Assembly: GCA_001599755.1 (NCBI GenBank)
Contig: BCHX01000006.1
Location: 979,336-1,043,335, forward strand
DNA: 64,000 nt
Direction of reading: 5' to 3'
Source: Gliomastix tumulicola
Lineage: Eukaryota > Ascomycota > Sordariomycetes > Hypocreales > Bionectriaceae
Below the pieces are notes generated by a model. The model saw nothing but the letters and a program-made list of their open reading frames with translations, was not told the DNA's origin and did no database searches. This document shows, in pieces, positions 55,966-64,000 of this stretch. How positions within the stretch are numbered: position 1 is the first letter of the stretch; each line of letters starts with the position of its first letter. Both the position numbers and the translations under genes were made by a program.

Positions 55966-58900
55966 ATGGATGAAGGAGCCAGCCCTCGACGCAGCTCGTC
56001 GTCGAGACCCAATGGACGCGGGGGCCTGTATCGGCTCAATTCCAACCAGAGCAGCTCCAGCATCTTTGAGGATGTAGAGATGGCCCATGATGAGGTAAGT
56101 TTTTTCGCTTTGCGCTATCAGACGTGTCTGTTAATGAAACATGTAGCTCTATGCTGGTCCCGTAGCCGAGAGCTTGCCCTCCAGTATTTCGGCCTTCGCG
56201 CATCGGCGCCGAACACGTGCCGACTCGACCACGAGCTTTACCTTCCATGACGACGACGATCAGCCGAACGAGGAGGCATTGGTCGAGACCGATGACTATC
56301 CCGATCGAGAAAGCTATCTGCGGCATAGCATTAGCGATATTGGAGACCTGGAATTCGGGGTCGTTGAAGAGGAGGAAGAGGACGACGACTCTGCCGATCG
56401 CGGCTACGATGCCACGCCTGACGATTACCTGCTTCATCGTCGTTCCTCCACGCTTTCCCGCAGCTCCGTCCGGGCACATCTCTTGCGACGAGACAGTACT
56501 GCCACAAACGGAAGCGGTTGGGCGGCGGGAAGAGCCAGCCAGAAGCTTTACATGAAGAACGAGGACCTCACGATTGCAATTGCCGGATTCCAAACGAGCC
56601 GTTTCGGTTATGCATTATACCTCCTCGTCAGTGTCCTGACCTGTGGAGTGGGATATCTGCTATTTCGGTGGATGCCGAAGTGGTACGTGACGGTCGTGGG
56701 ACGTCCGTCTAGCCTTCGACACTGTGACTGGGTTGTCGTGGAAAATGAGTGGGCAGAGATGGTGATTCTTCGCGTCAAGACCCAAACATACGGACGACCG
56801 GTCTCGTCCGTCTTTGGCCTCTCCGAGAAGCAGTTCTCTGATGGGTTTGACGAAGAAAGCGATCCCCTCATCGACAACCTAAGGACCTTGGATTATCGAT
56901 ATGTGCGCTTCTGCTTCCATCCTCTCAAGGACAAATTCGTTCTCTCAAGCGGGTGGAAGGACCCTGAATGGACCGATGTGCGGCTTCTGCGATCTGGACT
57001 GGACAGCGACGACAAAGCGGTGCGCGAGATTCTCTTCGGCAACAATCTCATCGATATCGAGCAGAAGCCCATGGGTCAACTACTCGTCGACGAAGTATTG
57101 CACCCCTTTTACATCTTCCAGATTGCAAGCCTCATCCTGTGGTCAATGGACTCGTACTACTACTATGCGGTGTGCATCTTCCTGATATCGGTGGGGAGCA
57201 TCACTACCACACTGATTGAAACGAGGGCGACTATGCGACGACTAAGGGAGATATCCAGATTCGAATGCGATGTTCGCGTCCTTCGCAACGGCTTCTGGAG
57301 GTACATCTCGTCAAGCGATCTCGTCCCCGGGGACATTTACGAGGTCAGCGACCCAAACCTCACGCAGTTTCCCAGCGACAGTCTCCTATTGAGTGGTGAC
57401 TCGATTGTCAACGAGAGCATGTTAACCGGCGAGTCTGTGCCGGTTTCAAAGCTCCCCGCAACAGACGAAACGCTCTTATCCATGGATCTCGCAGCGTCAT
57501 CTGTCTCTCCCGAGATTGCTCGGCACTTTCTGTTTTGCGGCACTCGGATTATTCGCACAAGACGCCCACAGGAAGACCAAGATGGGGATGCCGTTGCGCT
57601 TGCACTTGTGGTGAGAACTGGCTTCAACACTACAAAAGGTGCTCTGGTCCGTTCCATGCTGTTTCCCAAGCCATCGGGCTTCAAATTCTACCAGGACTCG
57701 TTCAGATACATGGGTGTCATGGCTATCGTGGCTATCCTGGGTTTCATCGCTTCATTGATCAACTTTGTCAGGCTCGGCGTGGAGTGGCACGTCATCATTG
57801 TGAGAGCGTTGGATCTCATAACCATCGTCGTCCCTCCTGCACTCCCCGCCACTCTGACCATCGGCACCGGTTTCGCTATCAGCCGTCTCAAGACGAAGCA
57901 AATCTTCTGCATCAGCCCTCAGAGGGTGAATGTTGGTGGAAAGATTGACATTATGTGCTTTGACAAGACTGGGACACTGACCGAGGATGGCCTGGACGTC
58001 CTTGGCGTTCGTGTGGTGTCGAGAGAGTCAAACTCATTCACCGAGGTTATTTCTGAAAGACAGGCGTTGAGCGGGGATGGCAGTGCCCCTGACCCCAACA
58101 GCACCCTGCAGGCGGTGCTGCATACCATGGCCACCTGTCATTCTCTGAGATCAGTAGATGGAGAGTTGGTTGGTGACCCGCTCGATCAGAAGATGTTCGA
58201 GTTCACCAATTGGACATTTACCGAGGGGAAGCAGAGTGCTGGTGACGCTGAGGATGAGGAGCATGGGGGCTTGTCGCCGTCCGTTGCTCGGCCTCCCGAT
58301 GTAAGAGAACCATCCACGAGATGTGATCATTACTGACATCAAAGCAGGAATCTTTAGAGCTCGGTGTGCTCAAATCGTTTGAATTTGTCTCGCAGCTTCG
58401 GAGAGCCAGCGTCATCATTCGCAGGTTTGGACAACGGAGCGGCGATATCTTTGTCAAGGGCGCCCCTGAGGCTATGCGTGAGATCTGCAAACCCGATACT
58501 TGTAAGCGAGTTTGTTCTCCCCTAATGCAGACAGGCCACTGACGTTGGCTGCAGTTCCCAAGGACTATGAAGAACGGCTTTCCTTCTACACCCACAAAGG
58601 CTATCGTGTCATTGCCTGTGCTACTCGACACTTAAAGAAGCTGAGCTGGGTCAAGGCTCAGAAGATGACTCGTGCTGAAGTTGAGAGCGACCTCGATTTT
58701 GTCGGCTTCATCATCTTCGAGAACAAGCTCAAACCCACCACCGCAGACGTGATCAAGGAGCTGCTGGATTCGAATATCGGCACTGTCATGGTGACCGGAG
58801 ACAACATTCTGACGGCCATCAGTGTTGCCCGCGAGTGTGGACTGATGGATCGTAGCGCACATTGCTTTGTGCCTCGATTTGTAGAAGGTAAGCTGCTTGC

Positions 58901-60295
58901 GAGTCAAGGCCGGGACATGGCTAATGACGTGCATAGGTGAGTTCCGGGACCCTGAAGCCAAGCTGTGTTGGGAGAGCATCGACAATTCAGTGTTCGGCCT
59001 TGACACAGACACCTTGACCCCTTTGCCGCCCCCACCAGAGGGCGACGCTTCTCTTCCATACGACATCACGAACCTCCGGAACTACGCCCTTGCCGTCAGC
59101 GGAGATGTTTTCCGATGGATCGTGGACTACGCACCTCCCGAGGTTCTTCGCCGAGTAAGTCGATCTCTGTGTTCAAGCGAAACAGCTACTAATTTTTGCA
59201 GATGCTCGTCCAGGGCAAGGTCTTTGCGAGAATGTCTCCGGACGAAAAGCACGAGCTGATTGAGAAACTCCAAAGCATCGACTACACGTGCGGCTTCTGC
59301 GGTGACGGCGCCAATGACTGTGGCGCGTTGAAGGCAGCTGACGTCGGCATTTCGCTGTCGGAAGCTGAGGCGTCTGTTGCCGCCCCCTTCACGTCCCGAG
59401 TCTTTGATATTCGATGTGTACTCGAGGTCATTAGGTACGCTATTCTTGACTTGGAGACACTGTGCCTTACTAACTCCTTCTAGGGAGGGTCGCGCTGCGT
59501 TGGTGACGAGTTTCAGTTGCTTCAAGTACATGAGTCTCTACTCAGCCATCCAGTTCACTTCAGTGAGCTTCCTCTATGCCAAGGCATCGAACCTTGGTGA
59601 CTTCCAATTCCTCTACATCGACTTGGCTTTGATCGTACCCCTTGCCATCTTCATGGGCTGGTCTGGACCCGCGATCAAGCTACATCGAAAGCGGCCTATC
59701 GCGGACCTCGTCTCGCGGAAAGTGCTGACACCGCTGCTGGGCTTGATGGTGTTGTCTGTCGCGATTCAAGCAGTCGCGTATGTGGTTGTCAAGAAGCAGT
59801 CCTGGTACATCCCTCCCAAGGTCAGGCATGACAAGCCTCATATCAAGAACTCGGAGAATTCTGCGCTGTTCTTGACGTCTTGCTTTGAATACATCTTCTC
59901 TGCGGTCATCCTGAATGCAGGACCACCTTTCAGAGAGCGCACAGCCAAGAATTGTAGGTCTAACTTCTACGGGATTCCCCGCATCTCACGCTGACAGTCT
60001 GATAGGGCCATTTTCTCTGAGTATCGTCATAGCACTGCTGGTATCAGCATACATGGTGTTTGCGCCAGCGGACTGGCTGAAGAAGCTCATGCAGCTCACC
60101 GAGACCAGCAGGAGCTTTCAGGTACTCATCGTATTTCTCGGTGTTGTATATGTGGTCGTCGGGTGGATATTCGAGCGGTATATATCTGGGAGGATGGTGG
60201 GCGTTATCGGGAGCTTGAAGCAGAGGATGAGCGGCAAGGCCAAGAAACGGAAGGCGTATAAGGTGATTCTGGAAGATATACGAATGCAGGCATAG
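55966..60295 (+). CDS. P5B-type cation-transporting ATPase (ATP13A/Ypk9-like), 1326 aa
   Basis: Exons are 55966..56094, 56147..58300, 58348..58501, 58555..58887, 58937..59154, 59202..59434, 59484..59953 and 60006..60295. A disordered acidic N-tail precedes the P5-specific membrane wedge (FGYALYLLVSVLTCGVGYLLF). The actuator motif TGES lies at about residues 470-473, PPALP marks the P5B subgroup in M4, the phosphorylation motif is DKTGT (Asp649), and the hinge GDGANDCGALK is intact. About ten membrane helices are expected. Relatives act in vacuolar or lysosomal membranes and export polyamines to the cytosol (ATP13A2) or confer metal tolerance (Ypk9). The start is the first in-frame ATG. Confidence 0.95.
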
Positions 60296-60524
60296 CAGGC
60301 GATTTAGAAGCAATCTACATAGACGGTGTATCATTCGGCGTATCAGGACGATCGTTTGGCTTTGGTCGGGATTGGCTTGGGGGTTAGTGCAGAATCTGTG
60401 ACGTATTCCATTCCTGGTAGGAGGGTTGGCATCTCACATGTAAAAGAGCAACGACGTACTCACACTGCCAGTTGTCCATTCACACTGATTGAATCATTCT
60501 TTCATACACCTCTCGACTCTCACC

Positions 60525-61732
60525 ATGGATGGTAGCAGATCCTCCTCATACACAGACTGGCTTCTGGACGGAGGCTTCCTCCCCCACGGCCTCATCCGCC
60601 TCGGCATCCGCCACCAGCTCACCCAGCGCCTAGCCTCCATCGCCAGCGCCTCCTTCCAACAGACGCTCGCCGCCAAGATGGACTACGTCGGCCGTCTGCG
60701 CACGTTGCCCATGGCCATCGAGACGGACGCGGCCAACGCGCAGCACTACGAGGTCGGCGCGGGCGTGCTCGAGGGCTGTCTAGGCCCGCGGATGAAGTAC
60801 TCGTGCTGTCTGTACGAGAAGGGCGGGGAGACGCTCGCGCAGGCCGAGGTGGCCATGTTGAAGTCGTACGTGACCAAGGCGGATATGCGGGACGGGATGA
60901 GGATTCTCGATCTCGGGTGAGTTTTTCTGGTTTCTGGTCCTCTGGTAGTGGAGGAGTTAGAAGTTGACGGTATGCAGATGCGGTTGGGGCTCTGGGGCGA
61001 TCTTCTTTGCTGAGATGATGCCCAACTCGTCCGTGACGGCCTTTTCTAACTCGAAGAGCCAGAAGGAGTGTATTGACGGCGTGGCCAAGGAGAAGGGGCT
61101 GAGCAATATCGAGGTCATCACCGGGAATGTCGTCGACTACGTGTTTGAGCCCTCTTCGTTTGACCGTGTTGTCTCTATAGAGGTGAGTTGACCATCACTC
61201 GCTCCCTCATTTCTCCCCGTTTATGTTTGACCGTCGTTAGCTCTTCGAACACATGAAAAACTACGACCTCCTCATGGACAAGGTCACCCGCGCCCTCAAG
61301 CCCGGCGGCAAGCTCTTCGTGCACACCTTCGCGCACCGGCACACGCCGTACGACTACGAGGACGACGGCAGCTGGATGGCGACGCACTTCTTCACGGGCG
61401 GCACGATGCCCAGCGCGGACCTGCTGCTGTACTTCCAGCCGTCGTCCCTGCGCGTCCGCGGCCACTGGTGGCTCGACGGCACGCACTACGCGCGGACGTG
61501 CGAGGACTGGCTGGCGCGGATGGGGAGGAGCAAGGCGGCCATGTGGCCGAGCTTGGTGGCGACGTACGGCGGCGGCGATGAGGCCGCGCGGGTGTGGTGG
61601 AACAGATGGCAGGTGTTCTATATGGCCTGCGCGGAGATGTTTGCGTACGGGGGAGGGGAGCATTGGGGTGTCGTGCACTATTTGTTCGAGAAGGACGGGG
61701 GAGAAGTTGTTGAAGACGGTTTGAATTTCTGA
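60525..61732 (+). CDS. SAM-dependent methyltransferase, cyclopropane-fatty-acid-synthase-like, 362 aa
   Basis: Exons are 60525..60916, 60978..61182 and 61241..61732. The start is MDGSRSSSYTDW, preceded by CACC. The Rossmann SAM loop LDLGCGWGSGAIFFAE begins at about residue 127. VVSIELFEHMKNYD and LKPGGKLFVHTFAHR are motifs of the CMAS/coclaurine N-methyltransferase family (PF02353 type). An upstream helical cap contains KYSCCLYEKGGETLAQAE, the substrate-side signature. It transfers a methyl group to a lipid or amine; the bicarbonate-binding and substrate residues cannot be checked by eye. No signal peptide is present. It lies 230 bp after the P5B ATPase, on the same strand. Confidence 0.88.
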
Positions 61733-61829
61733 TATTTGTACAGCCAGCTCCCTTCCTTGTCCAAAGTCCACCTGGTATTTCTATAAGACGTCTCAATTCG
61801 GTGTTGCTGCCTTGCGTAGATTCGCCCGA

Positions 61830-62116
61830 TCAATGGTCCCAGGGGTGCTTCCAGCCCATCAGGACGGGGCCTGTGAGTCGAGATTGTCAGTAAGGTGCCG
61901 GGTCGTCTCGGTCGTGTGGCAAGGGGGAGCGTACCGTCCTTCTTTGCTCTGTACATCAACTACGAGACTGTCAGCGCAAGTCTTTCACCTAGCACCAAAT
62001 TCTGATTTTCTGAGGACGGATTGGCTTACCCAGAACCACATTCCGGCGCCGAGGGCGGTGGCGGTGTATCTGTAGATGCCTCCGACGTGAGGGACGGGAG
62101 GCTTAGGGGGACCCAT
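61830..62116 (-). CDS. Complex I accessory subunit, NDUFB2-like, 50 aa
   Basis: Exons are 62116..62030, 61959..61935 (25 nt) and 61870..61830; each piece is too short to stand out alone. The spliced product begins MGPPKPPVPHVGGIYRYT, has a short hydrophobic helix ending GAGMWFW, and closes with LMYRAKKDGPVLMGWKHPWDH. The WFW...YRAK.DGPV..GW.HPW pattern is that of NDUFB2 (AGGG) from plants and fungi. It is a single-span accessory subunit of NADH:ubiquinone oxidoreductase in the mitochondrial inner membrane. All three joins are phase-consistent with canonical GT-AG ends. Confidence 0.85.
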
Positions 62117-62638
62117 TGCGGTCTGTCCTCTGTCAGCTACCGTCCAGACAGCGAAGAAAGAGGGGTATCGAGTGTAAGTTCGGTTGGTTCGTACAGTTTG
62201 CTGCGTGATTGACGACTTGCAGATGCCGTGCGCGGGTGCAATTGGCGTCGATTGACTTGGATTGAGGATCCAAGGGCTGTCGGTTCGACGAGAATCCGAG
62301 CCGGTCGTGGAAAGGCCTCGCTGACATAATCATCGAGGCAGACCCACAGCAACCATGTCCCAGAGCTTATCTCTGATAAGGCAAGCAAGCATCTCATCCA
62401 ATTCCATCCCGCGTGAGACAAGCTCCAGATAACACGTCGACATCATTCAACAACAACCCAGCAAGTTGATGCTTTCGTAACCAAATTTCGTCTCGGAGCG
62501 ACCGCTTCGTGTTTCTTCTACTCTTCCTGTGTTTCATATTTGTTCCTTCCCTGGGTTCTCCCTGCTCAGCACGCGCACAAGCAATACCTCTCCTCCTCCC
62601 CTTGTTTAGCAGCCCCGCGTCATGATCATCGGCTAGCT
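62117..62638. other. Divergent promoter between NDUFB2-like and E2 genes, 0.5 kb
   Basis: This is short intergenic DNA with no frame of interest; a pyrimidine-rich stretch at 62510-62610 leads into the rightward E2 gene. Confidence 0.55.
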
Positions 62639-63738
62639 ATGGCGACCACACCCCAAGCAGCCTCCAAGTCCCCCACCATCCGGCGCATTCGTACGTTTCC
62701 CATTATTCTCTCTCTCTGTCTCTCTGATTCCCTGAGACACTTCCTTACTAACTAAATCATCAAATCAAAAAAAAAAACAGTCCGCGAAGCAGCCGAGATC
62801 AGCAGCTCCCCCTCCCCGGACTACACAGCCGAGCCCCTCGAGTCGGACCTCTTCGAGTGGCACTTCACCCTCAAGGGCCCGCCCGGCAGCGCCTACGACG
62901 GCGGCGTCTACCACGGCCGCATCGTCCTCCCGCCGACCTACCCGCTGCGCCCGCCCAGCTTCCGCTTCACCACGCCCAACGGGCGCTTCGAGGCCAACCG
63001 CGAGATCTGCCTGAGCATCAGCGGGCACCATGAGGAGACGTGGCAGCCCGCGTGGGGGATCCGGACCGCGGTCGTCGCGTGAGTTGTCCCCCCGTTTTAC
63101 GGGGTTTTTTTTTTTTCTCTTTTGAAGGGTGGGATGGATGGAAGGGGTGACTGACTGACTGGATTGATTGATTGGATGTATGCAGGTTGCGATCCTTCAT
63201 GACGACGAATGCGGCCGGCCAGCTCGGCGGCCTCGAGACGACAGACGCCGTGCGCCGCCGCCTCGCCGCCGAATCCCCCAACTTCAAGTGCGCCGTCTGC
63301 GGCCGCACAAACGGCGAGATCGTCAAGGAGTGCGAGGAGCGCGCCAAGGAGGCCGGGCAGCCCAGCGACGACGTCCAGGTCCCCGACGAGCTGAACATGG
63401 GCTTCCGGGACGAGATGGAGGCCGCCGCCGCCAAGAAGGAGAAGGAGGACGCAAGCAACGGCGCGGATACGACGGCTGAGCTGGCGGAGGGCTTCGTGCA
63501 GACGGCGCCTGTGCCTGCGGTGCCTGCGCCTGCGCCTGCGCCTGCGCCACAGACCGCTGTTCGGGCACGGGCTGTGCAGCCTATCAATGCGCCGGCGCCA
63601 CCTGTGCTGCAACAGCAGCAGCAGCAGCGCGTGCGACGGGCGTCGGACGACGGCATCCCCGTGTGGATGGACAGGGTGATTGTGGTACTGGTGGTGCTAC
63701 TCGCCGCCCTCGTCCTCAAGGTGCTCTTTGCTGTGTAG
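62639..63738 (+). CDS. Tail-anchored ubiquitin-conjugating enzyme E2, UBE2J1-like, 300 aa
   Basis: Exons are 62639..62690, 62781..63078 and 63186..63738. The start is MATTPQAASKSP. The UBC fold includes FEWHFTLKGPPGSAYDGGVYHGRI, PPSFRFTTPNGRFE and the active-site segment REICLSISGHHEETWQP with catalytic Cys94. The WQP and missing HPN motif mark the UBE2J/Ubc6 class. A linker with CAVCGR, a (Pro-Ala)n run from a GCCTGC repeat and a polyQ tract leads to a C-terminal hydrophobic anchor (VIVVLVVLLAALVLKVLF). Such E2s sit on the ER membrane facing the cytosol and serve ER-associated degradation. This is closer to UBE2J1 than to the shorter yeast Ubc6. Confidence 0.95.
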
Positions 63739-64000
63739 GAACACGTCTGTTTTGGAGCTACGGCGCATGGAGTTAGGATACATTTTCTGGCACAGCGGTT
63801 TAACATCAATTGAATGAGTTATCGTCCTGGCAGAAGTCAAGTCTCTACTGCTAGTAATATACCCAGGCAGACCTCTTGACATTCAGGTCCCTTATCCTAT
63901 ATCCATGGCACAGCCAGCCACCACCACTCCCCGATAGTGACGCCCTGTCCTAGGGGTGATTCTGCCAGCACGCCCGTCCGCATGCCCCAGGCGATAATCA
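63739..64000. other. 3' flank of the E2 gene to window end
   Basis: Nothing is recognised in these 262 bases. Confidence 0.5.

Overview
The window is a 64 kb stretch of a nuclear genome of a filamentous ascomycete (Pezizomycotina, most likely Sordariomycetes). The evidence is gene density of about one per 2.5 kb, short GT-AG introns (mostly 46-90 nt) with CTAAC/CTGAC-type branch sites, C-ending codon preference, CT-rich promoter tracts, and proteins of fungal type (Pth11-like rhodopsin-domain protein, Dal5-like permease, class V myosin, P5B ATPase). No bacterial, viral, transposon, CRISPR or rRNA features were seen, and no tRNA gene could be supported by eye. I reconstructed 25 protein-coding genes with exon boundaries. 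In every complete model the exon lengths sum to a multiple of three; one gene is cut by the left edge.

Layout. 1-5.8 kb: metallo-beta-lactamase (partial), a coiled-coil protein, a small membrane protein and a 113-aa probable organellar protein. 5.8-13 kb: a 7.2 kb gene-free stretch. 13-22.3 kb: a seven-TM rhodopsin-domain protein, 3.9 kb of intergenic DNA, a Dal5-type MFS permease and a mitochondrial alpha/beta hydrolase. 22.6-25.1 kb: ribosomal protein eS1 and a Ser-rich 124-aa protein. 26.7-31.9 kb: a URC1-type GTP cyclohydrolase II homologue split into 20 exons (including two of 4 nt and one of 9 nt), then ELF1, then a uracil phosphoribosyltransferase. 32.5-43.2 kb: WAPL cohesin-release factor, Rheb GTPase, cytosolic seryl-tRNA synthetase, a ZUP1/C78 deubiquitinase, ITPase (HAM1) and the adenylate kinase FAP7. 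43.8-55 kb: class V myosin, phosphoglycerate dehydrogenase and NAP1. 56-63.7 kb: P5B ATPase, a cyclopropane-synthase-like methyltransferase, a 50-aa complex I subunit and a tail-anchored UBE2J-type E2.

Most genes are housekeeping genes with no shared pathway. The exception is the URC1/UPRT pair. URC1 and a UPRTase belong to the fungal uracil catabolism (URC) pathway, and the upstream regions of both genes carry the same GATA-factor motif, a TTATCGATAA palindrome followed by a further CTTATC. This suggests co-regulated, nitrogen-responsive uracil use with ELF1 sitting between the two genes. The micro-exon architecture of URC1 is the most unusual structure in the window.
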